Positions 8,990-18,020 of a stretch of 64,000 bases of DNA are shown piece after piece; positions within the stretch are counted from its first letter, which is position 1; the number at the start of each line of letters is the position of its first letter. The notes under the pieces are model-generated. The model was not told the DNA's origin and searched no databases. It worked only from the letters and a program-made list of their open reading frames with translations. The DNA lies in assembly GCF_003641185.1 (NCBI RefSeq), contig NZ_CP032757.1:682001-746000 (forward strand), written 5' to 3'. Source of the stretch: Lactiplantibacillus pentosus. Its GTDB lineage: Bacteria; Bacillota; Bacilli; Lactobacillales; Lactobacillaceae. A program made the position numbers and the translations under genes.

Positions 8990-9917
8990 ATTGTGCTAGT
9001 TGATTTTGCATGAATCCTGATTAAATCATGCAAGTTGGCGGATTTCTGTTCGTCAGCCAGCGTTCTTCCTATTCCGACTTCCGGGGCCGGCTGACAATTG
9101 CTGGAACGTAAGCCGACATCGATTTGAACTCACGCAGAAGACCACTGCGCAATTTCAAATACGAGTCTTATTCTAAGCCGGAAGAAAAACACTTCCAGCT
9201 AAGAATAATTTGGCTACTGAGCATTGTCAGCCAGCCTCTCCAGTCGGGAAGCCACTCGAATGGCAGATGAACGGCCGCCTATCTGGGTGCAATTGACCAC
9301 TGAATATTAAGTGGCTGTCCCTTCAAGAAGAGGCTTAATCAGTATTGATAATAACTGATGGTATTTAATTACTGAAAAGATTACCTGAATATTGCTCGCT
9401 CATCTTAATGCCACTAATGTCAATGGCAACTGCTCTTGGATTTGGTTGACAAAGCGGCCTTCGCTTATAATTTGAGACTTTATTATCTCAAACGACTAAA
9501 GAAACTTCTGATAGGTGTGGTCAAGTTTCTCGTCAGAAGCTTTAAGGGTAAAGAAGTTTGGCAATTATTAGGAAACAGTCTTACAGTTGAATATCAAGTT
9601 TCCGTGGATCAAGAAACCAACGACTGATTAAATAAAAAGTTGGGTACGCACATGTCTGCCTTTCGAATACCATCCCGGCTGGAAGGTGTTTCTGACAATG
9701 CTAAGTGGTGAAATTTCACTTAGCAAGTGTCTTTTGCTTGGTTAGTGAAAGACCAGTATTTAAGACGTGGGTTGTCGGCTTAAATCTGTGTCCACCACGT
9801 TCCAGCGTTGTCAGAAATGCCTGGAAGTCGGCTTAGGACGCAGCTCCACAGCAGGTTCACGGGTAATTCGGTCTACTTTCCAGCGGTCCTAAGCTGGTGG
9901 TTTCGATTTTAATACAA
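8990..9917 (+). repeat. structured interspersed element, copy A (forward)
   Basis: About 930 bp of non-coding DNA homologous to copies B-E in this window. The left terminal repeat runs 8990-9040 (TTGTGCTAGTTGATTTTGC and on). The first arm (9051-9290) folds into a long hairpin: GTAAGCC (9108-9114) pairs with GGCTAC (9212-9217), and TTATTCTAAGCCGGAAG (9168-9184) pairs with CTTCCAGCTAAGAATAA (9192-9208). An AT-rich diverged middle (9300-9640) is followed by a second branched arm (9670-9880). The right terminal repeat is worn away beside the next gene's terminator. It lies between two convergent transcription units. The small frame at 9436-9627 inside it is not convincing as a gene. Confidence 0.8.
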
Positions 9918-9923
9918 CAATAA

Positions 9924-9951
9924 AAAGGACGACCAGAGTGGCCGTCCTTTA
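9924..9951 (-). terminator. rho-independent terminator of the LCP gene
   Basis: AAAGGACG/CGTCCTTT stem with inner CCAGAGTGG. On the minus strand the stem is followed by TTTTTATTG. Confidence 0.8.
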
Positions 9952-9960
9952 GTATCAGTA

Positions 9961-11154
9961 TTAATACTGATTAGTTGTCGTTGTTTGATCTTGAGTGGTT
10001 GTTTGGTCCTGAGTCGTCGTGTCTTGGGTCGTGCTAGTGCCATAAGTGGTCGTGTCACTAGTTGTGGTGGTGCTTGACGAACTAGTGCTTGAACTGCTGC
10101 CGGTCGTAATAGAAGCCGTCTCAGAGAAGAGTGATTCTGAGATGCTGCTAGTAGAGAGGCCGAGCGCTTTTCGAATTCGTTTGGAATTCTTGTAACGTTC
10201 TGAAGCAGAAGCGACTTGATAGGAGAGACCATCAATCATGGAATCCGTCCCTTGAACCGTGTAGGACTTAGCGTGGTGAGAGGCGTTCTTGTACTTCGTA
10301 TCGAGCGCGACCATATCGTTCCAAGTTAAGTCAGTCCGCATGTTTTTGGACAGTTGTTTAGTAATCTTTTCAATATTTGCAATTGAACCTAGTGAGTTAG
10401 ATTGACTAACCATCGCCATGATGATTTGCCGTTGCCGTTTTTGACGACCGTAGTCACCTTGAGGGTCATCGTAGCGCATCCGTGAGTAATCCAGTGCAGC
10501 GGCCCCATTAAGCTTGATTTTGACACCCTTCTTAACATTGGCATGGCCGTACTTGAAGGTCATCTTAGGGGTGATCGTCACGCCACCCATGGCATTGATG
10601 ATTTGCTTCAAGCCACCCATGTTGATCAGCATGTAGAAGTCAATTGGGACATCGAGTAGTTTTTCAACGGATTTAACCGCGCCACTCGCGCCACCAATCG
10701 TGTAGGCCGCGTTGATCTTTTCAGACTGGCCGTCGATCATGACTTGCGTATCCCGCGGAATACTAGTTAAAGTCATGCTTTCCTTTTTCGGATTGATGGT
10801 CGCGACAATCATGGTGTCGGTCCGAGCAGAGAAGTTCTTGCCCCGGCCGAGCGCACCTGTGTCGGTCCCGAGTAATAGAATTGAGAATGGTTTGCCTTTC
10901 TTGATGACCGCGTCAACGTTCCGGAGCTTCTTGGACCCCGTCGATTGATAAGTCGTGTTCATCGTATCCTTAGCGGCATTCCAGGTCTTGTAGCCCCACC
11001 AGCCACCGGTGATGATTAGCAGGACGACCACGATCAATAAAGTAATTAGCCAAGGACGTTTTTTGTGTGGTTTCAAATGTGGATTGCGCGCCTGTTGCTC
11101 GCGGTAGCGGCGTTGGCGTGGCCCCATTTGATTATCGTTATTATTTTCAGACAT
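9961..11154 (-). CDS. LytR-CpsA-Psr (LCP) family cell wall polymer ligase/attenuator
   Basis: LCP proteins attach wall teichoic acid or polysaccharide to peptidoglycan on the outer face of the membrane. The 397 residues give a basic cytoplasmic head, one membrane segment (about 34-52, ITLLIVVVLLIITGG), then the LCP domain with LLLGTDTGALGRG, SARTDTMIV and SIPRDTQV, which hold the polyprenyl-phosphate-binding arginines and acidic residues. The tail after about residue 330 is Ser/Thr/Gln-rich with repeated TTTQDQ units and is probably a flexible wall-facing linker. Monocistronic, facing the acc operon. Confidence 0.9.
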   Translation of the reverse strand: MSENNNDNQMGPRQRRYREQQARNPHLKPHKKRPWLITLLIVVVLLIITGGWWGYKTWNAAKDTMNTTYQSTGSKKLRNVDAVIKKGKPFSILLLGTDTGALGRGKNFSARTDTMIVATINPKKESMTLTSIPRDTQVMIDGQSEKINAAYTIGGASGAVKSVEKLLDVPIDFYMLINMGGLKQIINAMGGVTITPKMTFKYGHANVKKGVKIKLNGAAALDYSRMRYDDPQGDYGRQKRQRQIIMAMVSQSNSLGSIANIEKITKQLSKNMRTDLTWNDMVALDTKYKNASHHAKSYTVQGTDSMIDGLSYQVASASERYKNSKRIRKALGLSTSSISESLFSETASITTGSSSSTSSSSTTTTSDTTTYGTSTTQDTTTQDQTTTQDQTTTTNQY

Positions 11155-11461
11155 ATTCGTTCCTCATCACTTTAGATTTTTCCCTCAATAGTCATTTTAT
11201 GCTGTTTGGCAAGCATTTGGTTCTTAAAATGGGTAACTTAAAAAGATTTTAATAATCAAAACTGCCGTTATCAGCGCAACACAATTATAGAACACTATAA
11301 TTAAAATTGTGACCGCCGTCAAACGTTTCCATCTATAAATTAGCCTACAAGCCATCTAAAAACAGTGGTATACTTGAATAATTCTCATTGAATTATTATT
11401 TTACATAGCTTGGTTGCAGCCTGAATGGCGTGCAATACGGTTGAAGAGAGGAAGACCGAGT
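11155..11461. other. intergenic region between divergent genes
   Basis: AT-rich, about 300 bases. It should hold the divergent promoters of the LCP and AEC genes, but I see no well-formed -35/-10 pair or operator I would defend. Confidence 0.3.
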
Positions 11462-12424
11462 GTGCAGATTTTAGGAACCTTTGTGCAGAGTATTTCCGGG
11501 GTCATGACGATTATCGTGATGATTGCGGTGGGGTACTTATTGGCACGGTGGGGCTGGTTCAACGAAAGTGCCACCAAATTAATTGCCCGATTAGTCACCC
11601 AAATTGCCTTACCGGCCTATATGATTGCGACGATCACGAAGCAATTTACGGCTGAAAAATTGCTGTCGACGTTACCCGGATTACGTTTTCCGGTACTGAA
11701 TATGGCGATTCTATTTGGGATTTCGTTTGGCGTGATGCGGGCGTTGAATATCAAGAAGGGCCATCGGGGCTTATTTTCGTCGATGTTTCTGAATTCGAAT
11801 ACGGTATTCATTGGTCTACCCGTCAACCAGGCACTGTTTGGCAATAGTGCATTGCCGTACGTGCTGGTCTACTATATGGCCAACACGACGATTTTCTGGA
11901 CGTTAGGCGTGTACCTGATTCAGCGTGACGGCACTGGGTCAGCCAATTTTGATCTGAAACAAACGCTCAAGAAGATTTTTTCACCGCCATTGTTGGGCTT
12001 CATGATTGGGGTCCTGCTGGTCATCGCTCATATCAAACTGCCAAACTTTTTAATGGATGATTTCTCCTATATTGGTGGCTTGACGATTCCACTGTCGATG
12101 ATTTTTATTGGAATCTCCATGGCAAATGCTGGTCTCAGCAGTATGCGTTTCGACCGCGATAGTATCGGAATTTTAATCGGTCGGTTCATCCTCGCACCGG
12201 TTTTGATGACGGTGATGTTGATTCCGATGTCGATTCCGTTAGAAATGAAGCAAGTCTTTATTTTACAATCTGCGATGCCGGTTATGACCAACGCGCCAGT
12301 CGTTTCCAAGCTGTACGGTGCGGATGCGGATTATGCGGCGGTGATGGTGACTGAGACGACTTTGTTAAGTCTGATCGTGATTCCAATTTTGATGGTCGTC
12401 GTCCAATCGGGATTGATACATTAA
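11462..12424 (+). CDS. AEC family (auxin efflux carrier-like) transporter
   Basis: A polytopic membrane protein of about 320 residues with the AEC topology of two five-helix halves. The N-terminal helix IVMIAVGYLLARWGWF, the mid-protein MFLNSNTVFIGLPV and the C-terminal VMVTETTLLSLIVIPILM resemble MleP/YfdV-type carboxylate permeases. The substrate (malate, other organic acid) cannot be read from the sequence. GTG 11462 is chosen because GAGAGGAAG precedes it by 8-9 bases; an upstream TTG at 11414 would add an unlikely polar leader. Monocistronic. Confidence 0.85.
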   Translation: MQILGTFVQSISGVMTIIVMIAVGYLLARWGWFNESATKLIARLVTQIALPAYMIATITKQFTAEKLLSTLPGLRFPVLNMAILFGISFGVMRALNIKKGHRGLFSSMFLNSNTVFIGLPVNQALFGNSALPYVLVYYMANTTIFWTLGVYLIQRDGTGSANFDLKQTLKKIFSPPLLGFMIGVLLVIAHIKLPNFLMDDFSYIGGLTIPLSMIFIGISMANAGLSSMRFDRDSIGILIGRFILAPVLMTVMLIPMSIPLEMKQVFILQSAMPVMTNAPVVSKLYGADADYAAVMVTETTLLSLIVIPILMVVVQSGLIH

Positions 12425-12451
12425 CGACTCGGTGACCCATATCATTTTGAA

Positions 12452-12496
12452 AAACGGCTTAGTGTGACCTGTCAGTAGGTGGTACTAAGCCGTTTG
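12452..12496 (+). terminator. probable terminator
   Basis: AAACGGCTTAGT pairs with ACTAAGCCGTTT. The run of T after the stem is short, so termination may be weak. Confidence 0.6.
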
Positions 12497-12658
12497 GCGT
12501 TATGATTGGATACTGAACTAACGATGCTTAGCAAGTTTAAATTAGTTAAGAGTGTTGACTGATTATTCTCATTTAAATCAGTTCCAATTTGCCGTGTGCG
12601 TTTTGACACGGAAACCGATTTCATCTAGTCGCACCCGTCAGCTGCCCCATCGGCAGAT

Positions 12659-12688
12659 TTGAAAACTAACTGAAAATGGTGCTATACT
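12659..12688 (+). promoter_or_regulatory. sigma-A promoter of the EamA gene
   Basis: TTGAAA (12659-12664), an 18-base spacer and TATACT (12683-12688), 48 bases before the start codon. Confidence 0.6.
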
Positions 12689-12736
12689 GGAAAACGTTGC
12701 GTATTAAATTTTGATTAAGAAAGAAGCGAACGTTTC

Positions 12737-13771
12737 GTGAAGAAAGCATATCTTTACATTGCAATTTCAACCTTGATGTTTAGTTCGATGGAAATTGCGC
12801 TAAAGATGGCCGGCAGTGCCTTTAATCCCATTCAGTTGAATTTGATTCGATTTTTCATTGGGGCTGTCGTATTATTACCATTTGCCTTGCGTGCCCTAAA
12901 ACAGACTGGTCGGAAGCTTGTGAGTGCTGACTGGCGGTTATTTGCGCTGACGGGGCTAGTGTGTGTCATTGTTAGTATGTCCCTGTATCAATTGGCGATT
13001 ACCGTCGACCAAGCTTCGACCGTCGCGGTATTATTCAGCTGTAATCCAGTGTTTGCGCTATTATTCTCCTATTTGATCCTGCGGGAACGGATGGGACGTG
13101 CCAATTTGATTTCAGTCATTATTTCAGTCATCGGGCTATTGATCATCGTTAACCCAGCCCATTTAACGAACGGGTTAGGCCTGCTACTGGCAATCGGTTC
13201 AGCGGTGACTTTCGGCTTATATAGTATTATTTCACGTTACGGCTCAATCAAACGGGGCCTGAACGGGTTGACCATGACCTGCTTCACGTTCTTTGCCGGG
13301 GCTTTCGAATTATTGATTTTAGCTTGGATTACTAAGATTCCGGCGATTGCGGCTGGTTTGAAATCAGTTGGCTTAAGTCAATTTTCAGCCATTCCAATTT
13401 TAGTCAACGTCAATATGAACTACTTCTGGTTGTTATTCTTCATCGGCGTCTGCGTCACGGGTGGGGGCTTCGCCTTCTACTTCTTGGCGATGGAACAGAC
13501 CGATGTTTCGACCGCTTCGTTAGTCTTTTTCATCAAACCAGGCCTGGCCCCAATTTTGGCCGCGCTGATTTTGCATGAACAAATTTTATGGACGACGATT
13601 GTTGGTATCGTGGTGATCTTAATCGGTTCCGTCGTCACGTTTGTTGGTAATCGGTTCCGTGAACGTGGGAATACGATTGGTCAAACGGCGGCTGAATCAG
13701 TTAAAGCAGCGGAGGACGCTGACACTGAGGCCACTCATGCGGCACATGCCGTCTCAAATCAAGAAAACTAA
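12737..13771 (+). CDS. EamA/DMT superfamily transporter
   Basis: A 344-residue protein with ten predicted membrane helices in two EamA repeats (about 5-140 and 155-300), typical of drug/metabolite exporters of the RhaT/YdcZ type. Helix-rich motifs include LIVRF-like LNLIRFFIGAVVLLPFA and FSCNPVFALLFSYLILRE. The C-terminal 35 residues are hydrophilic and Ala/Glu-rich. It starts with GTG behind a weak AAGAAAG site. The substrate is unknown. Confidence 0.85.
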   Translation: MKKAYLYIAISTLMFSSMEIALKMAGSAFNPIQLNLIRFFIGAVVLLPFALRALKQTGRKLVSADWRLFALTGLVCVIVSMSLYQLAITVDQASTVAVLFSCNPVFALLFSYLILRERMGRANLISVIISVIGLLIIVNPAHLTNGLGLLLAIGSAVTFGLYSIISRYGSIKRGLNGLTMTCFTFFAGAFELLILAWITKIPAIAAGLKSVGLSQFSAIPILVNVNMNYFWLLFFIGVCVTGGGFAFYFLAMEQTDVSTASLVFFIKPGLAPILAALILHEQILWTTIVGIVVILIGSVVTFVGNRFRERGNTIGQTAAESVKAAEDADTEATHAAHAVSNQEN

Positions 13772-13975
13772 GTTAACTGATAACGGCTGGATTGGCGGGT
13801 AAACCGCAGTCTGGTCGTTTTTTAGTGGTGGCTACGACTGATAAGATTGCGAGCTGATTTTTGTCAACCGTCGTGGATCACCGGCCTGTAAAAACTGGCG
13901 GAATGATTGTGACTTTGAAAAATCGGCCAAATCGATTATGATAGGTAGTATTGAAGATGGTAGGTGGGAAAGAGA

Positions 13976-14653
13976 ATGACAGAACTTGTACTGGTTCGCC
14001 ATGGTGAGAGCACGGCCAATCGGGATAATACTTATACGGGATGGAGCGATGTTCCGCTCACGGCAGCTGGCATTGCACAAGCCCACGATGCGGGACAGCG
14101 ATTGCGCGCCACTGGTATTCAGTTTGGGGCGGTGCATACGTCAGTCTTGCAACGTGCCATCGTGACGGCCAACATTATGTTAGATGAAATCGACCAATTA
14201 TGGCTACCAGAGTATAAGACGTGGCGTTTAAATGAACGACATTACGGGGCGTTACGTGGTCAAAATAAAGATGCGACCCGCCATGAATATGGCAAGCAAC
14301 AGGTTCAGCAATGGCGGCGGAGTTTTTATACCGTACCGCCGTTATTAGCACCGGATGAGCTCGACCATGACCGGCGTTATACGAAGTACGGTGCGGCGGT
14401 CGAACCGCGTGGTGAAAGCCTGAAGATGGCCTATGACCGAATCATGCCCTATTGGATCGATCAGATTGCACCACGACTGTTAGATGGCCATAATCAATTG
14501 GTCGTCGCACATGGCAGTACGTTGCGCGCGCTGATTAAATACTTGGAACAAATTAGCGATACGGGCATCGATGGCGTTGAAGTGGCGAACGGGGTGCCTA
14601 TTTGTTACCACTTAGACCAGCAGCTGAACGTTATCGGTAAGGACGAGTATTAA
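13976..14653 (+). CDS. gpmA: phosphoglycerate mutase family protein, 2,3-BPG-dependent type
   Basis: The catalytic signature [19 protein letters not shown] is close to the start, with the second histidine in [15 protein letters not shown] and the glutamate/arginine region [13 protein letters not shown]. At 226 residues it matches the cofactor-dependent GpmA class that interconverts 3- and 2-phosphoglycerate. ATG 13976 follows GGTGGGAAAG. Members of this genus carry several paralogues, so this may be an accessory copy and not the main glycolytic enzyme. Confidence 0.85.
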   Translation: MTELVLVRHGESTANRDNTYTGWSDVPLTAAGIAQAHDAGQRLRATGIQFGAVHTSVLQRAIVTANIMLDEIDQLWLPEYKTWRLNERHYGALRGQNKDATRHEYGKQQVQQWRRSFYTVPPLLAPDELDHDRRYTKYGAAVEPRGESLKMAYDRIMPYWIDQIAPRLLDGHNQLVVAHGSTLRALIKYLEQISDTGIDGVEVANGVPICYHLDQQLNVIGKDEY

Positions 14654-14732
14654 TGTCGTAACGGCAAGTAAGGTGATTGCCGGTTGCTTTAGATGTTATT
14701 GACAAAATTATTTATTAAGCGATTGTTCAATT

Positions 14733-14795
14733 AAAAAAGCCTAGGATTTCTTATTGCACGTCATTGGCTGCGATAAGTAAATCCTAGGCTTTTTT
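14733..14795. terminator. bidirectional rho-independent terminator
   Basis: AAAAAAGCCTAGGATTT pairs with AAATCCTAGGCTTTTTT. It is U-rich on both strands, serving the mutase gene and the convergent hicB remnant. Confidence 0.9.
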
Positions 14796-14953
14796 GCGTA
14801 GTCCAATTTAATAAAACCAGCGACCGTCGAAATACTTTGGCTGACTTGCGTATCTACTGTATCGCGTCGTTAGCATTGTGTGAATTTTTTCGTTCGGGAT
14901 TGTTTCTGTCAGGGTTGCGGACGAATTGGCTTGTACGCTGTCATCGTTCCAAT

Positions 14954-15310
14954 CTACCTACTTCGAAATTGAGACAGTTTTTTTTGAACTTTGGTCTTCC
15001 CATTCAAATACGCCTCTAAATCTACCAAAACCATTGATTTAAAAGATTGTTCTGAATCGTAGTGTAAGTCATTTGGATAAGGATTATTTTGTTTTAACGA
15101 GATCACTGCTAACGCTGAAGGGGCTGGAATCATATGGCCGTTTTCTAGATAATCAGCGCCGTTAATTCCTAGCCAATCCGTCGCCATTGCCATTGCATCT
15201 GTCACGTTTTTACCCTGAGTTGATGAATTTTTGAAATCTGGAAAAGTAATGAAAAATGGCACGCTTTCGGAACTGTCGTAGTAGAACAATGCTGGATAAC
15301 TCACTAACAT
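14954..15310 (-). pseudogene. HicB-family antitoxin gene, C-terminus lost by frameshift
   Basis: The intact part (118 residues from ATG 15310, behind AGGGGGA) has the HicB fold signature LVSYPALFYYD...FFITFPDF and DAMAMATDWLG. HicB normally continues into a DNA-binding tail of the form KKTLTIP-x-W...NFSATL. Here the frame ends LSQFRSR just after a run of eight A on the coding strand (about 14981-14988). Adding one base restores KKTVSIS, and the DNA beyond still encodes WNDDSVQANSSATLTE-like residues, though a TAG also interrupts that frame. The gene is therefore decayed. No hicA toxin gene is adjacent. Confidence 0.65.
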
Positions 15311-16018
15311 AGCTGATTCCCCCTGGCTAAATATTGGCAAAAGAAGCCGTCTAGTGCAGATCGGATTTTTTTATAGTTCCTGGCTTGGTTAATTGATTCG
15401 ATCCAACGTAGAGATGGTAATGGGCTGGTGGTAGGAGTGGTCGACTTTACACTTTACGTGCGACCTTTCCATGCATGTGTCATTCAAACAAGCGTTTTGA
15501 ACGATGCTAACATTTCTTTTTGCGGTATTAATGTCTGTACGGGACTACTAACCATCTCTATTATAGGTGCATTGTGCGCATAATTCGATTATTTGATGCG
15601 TATCACACGTATGACCAGCTTGTTTATGGCAATCCAGGGTAGCATTCAAATCCGATAGCACTAAAATCAGGCCTAAATCGTAATATCGGCAACTAAGGGG
15701 TTCGGCGCATGCTGGATTCCTTTTTACAGTTAAAGCATTTAATAAATGGTTCGCATAATTGGTTATAAGCATTGATAATAATGAGCAAGAAGCATCCAAA
15801 ATTGCAGTTGTGAATAAGAATGCTGATATATCAACGATTAAATGAGTTTGAAAGACTAGTATAAATATCGTTAATGTAACCATACACCCTATTTTTCATA
15901 AATAAATATAATATATCTCTTGTAATCAAATGCTGAACGCTGTAACATATCAGATGAACGAAACGGCTTGGTAGCGCAGTTACCGGCCTAAAAACTGATA
16001 AGGGAGCCTAGGCTGACG
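15311..16018. other. AT-rich intergenic region with one doubtful small frame
   Basis: About 700 bases between the hicB remnant and the matrixin gene. A 111-codon minus-strand frame (15548-15883) has one hydrophobic stretch but a poor start site, no recognised domain and unusual Cys/His content. I regard it as probably non-coding. No terminator, repeat or clear promoter was found. Confidence 0.35.
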
Positions 16019-16711
16019 ATGAGAAAACATAAAAAAGTATTATTATTAATGATAATGAGCCTAGGCCTCTGTGGGGTGCTGTTGATGGTTGCACCCCAAA
16101 TCAGTGCTTGGATCAATCCGACGTCTCAACAGGTCGAGGCGGATACGGCAACCGGCCACGATAAGGCGCATGACCAAGTTTATTACAATGACAAGGTCGA
16201 TAACTACCAATATAATTATTTAGATAACGGCACCAAAGTGATGGCTTACAAGGCACGCTTTAAGAGTCGGGTCATCACGTATCACATCACTAGTGATAAC
16301 AAGGTCTATCATGCCGTTTGGCTAACCGCGGTAAAACGTTGGAATGCCACCAATACGGTCAAACTTGTTGCGGCTAAGGACGCATCGAGTGCGCAGATCA
16401 CGCTAGGTGAGAGTGAAGATGAGACCGGCACGACGGGCTCTGAAATCGGTCGGACTTGGCGGACCTATTACCAAAGCGGGTCGCAGGAGACGACTTGGAT
16501 GGATAAAGCCAAGTGTGTGATTTACACGAATCGCTTCCCAGCTACCAATAACTCAGTGGAATACAAGCTATCGGTGGCCACACATGAACTCGGTCATGCA
16601 CTTGGATTGGAACACGAAGATAATAAAAGCTCAGTGATGTATTATCAATCACACCGGGGTGCCCACATCTCAACCCGCGAAATCAGTACACTTAAACAGA
16701 TGTATAAATAA
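16019..16711 (+). CDS. secreted matrixin-like zinc metalloprotease
   Basis: A 230-residue exported protein. Residues 1-30 form a signal peptide or anchor (KHKKVLLLMIMSLGLCGVLL). The metzincin zinc motif HELGHALGLEH places ligands at His189, His193 and His199 with Glu190 as base, and SVMYY (Met207) gives the Met-turn. This is the peptidase M10A architecture without a recognisable pro-domain cysteine switch. The substrate is unknown; surface or extracellular proteins are likely. Monocistronic, with a strong terminator behind. Confidence 0.88.
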   Translation: MRKHKKVLLLMIMSLGLCGVLLMVAPQISAWINPTSQQVEADTATGHDKAHDQVYYNDKVDNYQYNYLDNGTKVMAYKARFKSRVITYHITSDNKVYHAVWLTAVKRWNATNTVKLVAAKDASSAQITLGESEDETGTTGSEIGRTWRTYYQSGSQETTWMDKAKCVIYTNRFPATNNSVEYKLSVATHELGHALGLEHEDNKSSVMYYQSHRGAHISTREISTLKQMYK

Positions 16712-16750
16712 ATGTAATAGTAAATGCTATAAGTAAACGTAATACTGAAA

Positions 16751-16800
16751 AACAGACGCAAATCACCGCATTTTAGCGAGTGATTTGCGTCTGTTTTTTT
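16751..16800 (+). terminator. rho-independent terminator
   Basis: AACAGACGCAAATCAC pairs with GTGATTTGCGTCTGTT, followed by seven T. Confidence 0.93.
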
Positions 16801-16832
16801 ATTTGATGGGACTATTGCGTTTCTCTTTCCCG

Positions 16833-17876
16833 GCTAATTTGATGTGAATCGTGATTAAAACGTGCCAATTCTTAAGTTCAAGAGCAGCCAGCTGAGGCCC
16901 GCTGGAAACAGTGCGGTTTTGCGTAAACCTGCAGTAATAGATTCGTCTTATTCCGGCTTCCAGGCATTCTGGGCAATGGCCGTGACGTGGTGGACACAGA
17001 TTTAAGCCGAAAATCACGTCTTAAATACTGGTCTTCCACGTTGCCTGCGATATGGATGAAACGTGTTCGGGTCAGACTGGGACTTCCGGTTAGCTACGCC
17101 AGAACGCCAAGCGGAAATTCACCGCTTAACGCTCTAGCTAGGCTAATCCTCAGTCCCAAACCGTCTGAACCTCACACTCTGAAAGACACTTGGCCTTGCC
17201 CAGAATACCTTCCAGCCGGGATTGTATTCGAAGGGCAGACATTGCGAGTCCAACTTTAAATGGACGGATCATTGATTCTTAACAGACAGTTATCTTGAGA
17301 TTCAACTGTAAGACTGGTTTCCAATCATCACCAATTTAGCAGACTATTATTGGCCAGACGTCCGCATTGCTGAACGTTATATGGATTTAGTCTAATCATC
17401 TGAAATCGCAAAGTGTAGATGCCAAAAGAAAGACAATGCTATCGACTAATTTCAAGAATAGTTACTATATAAAGTTAGTGAATAATCTGGCGAATAATTT
17501 TCCTAGTATTTGACTTTCATAAATTGATCGTCCATACAGACTCAATTTGCCTGGAGATTCAGGGTTTAATATTCAGTGGCCAATTGTACCCAGATGGGTG
17601 GCTGTTCATCCGCCATTCGAGCGGCTTCCCGACTGGCCGGCCCGCCGGACAATGCTCAGTAGCCAAATTATTCTTAGCTGGAAGTGGGCTGCTTCCGGCT
17701 TAGAATAAGACTCGTATTTGAAATTGCGCAGCGGGTTTCTGCGTGAGTTCAAATCGACGTCGGCTACGTTCCAGCAATTGTCAGACGGCCCCGGAAGTCG
17801 GACTAAGGCGCGCATCGGCTGACGAACAACAAACTAACCAATTGGCACGTTTGAATCACGATTCATGACAACTTAA
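16833..17876 (-). repeat. structured interspersed element, copy B (reverse), with nested module
   Basis: About 1.04 kb homologous to copies A, C, D and E, in reverse orientation. Both ends carry the terminal repeat (TGAATCGTGATTAAAACGTGCC at the left up to position 16866; its inverted form at 17836-17868). The long arm shows GTAGCC (17659-17664) paired with GGCTAC (17762-17767) and ATTCTTAGCTGGAAG paired with CTTCCGGCTTAGAAT. Where other copies have an apical hairpin, this copy carries a 146 bp module (17037-17182). It lies between the convergent terminators of the protease gene and pepC. Frames within it (e.g. 16987-17259) are not conserved between copies. Confidence 0.8.
17037..17182 (+). 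repeat. 146 bp nested module, copy 1
   Basis: Same length and closely similar sequence to 54747-54892. It begins with a small hairpin CACGTT...AACGTG and holds further stems (GGGACT/AGTCCC; GAACGCC and a GCTCT region). It replaces the apical hairpin CACTAACCAAGC/GCTTGCTAAGTG seen in the matching place of copies D and E. Confidence 0.8.
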
Positions 17877-17912
17877 CACGTGACTTAAAAGGGGAGTGTT
17901 GCGTTGCCTAAT

Positions 17913-17949
17913 AAAAAAGCGTCGCCAGGATAATAATCCGTGGCGACGC
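17913..17949 (-). terminator. rho-independent terminator of pepC
   Basis: GCGTCGCCA (17919-17927) pairs with TGGCGACGC (17941-17949). On the minus strand it is followed by TTTTTTATT. Confidence 0.9.
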
Positions 17950-18020
17950 ATAAATTGCGGTCAATCATTGTTGCGTGGTAATCAACGATGATGATTGGCA
18001 GTAGAGCTTTCTAGTTTCAA

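Noticed and set aside
9436..9627. A 63-codon frame in the middle of copy A
   Set aside because: The equivalent region in copies C, D and E is not open, and there is no start site or domain.
15548..15883. A 111-codon minus-strand frame
   Set aside because: Weak start, no recognised domain, odd Cys/His content and AT-rich context. Left as doubtful within the intergenic entry.
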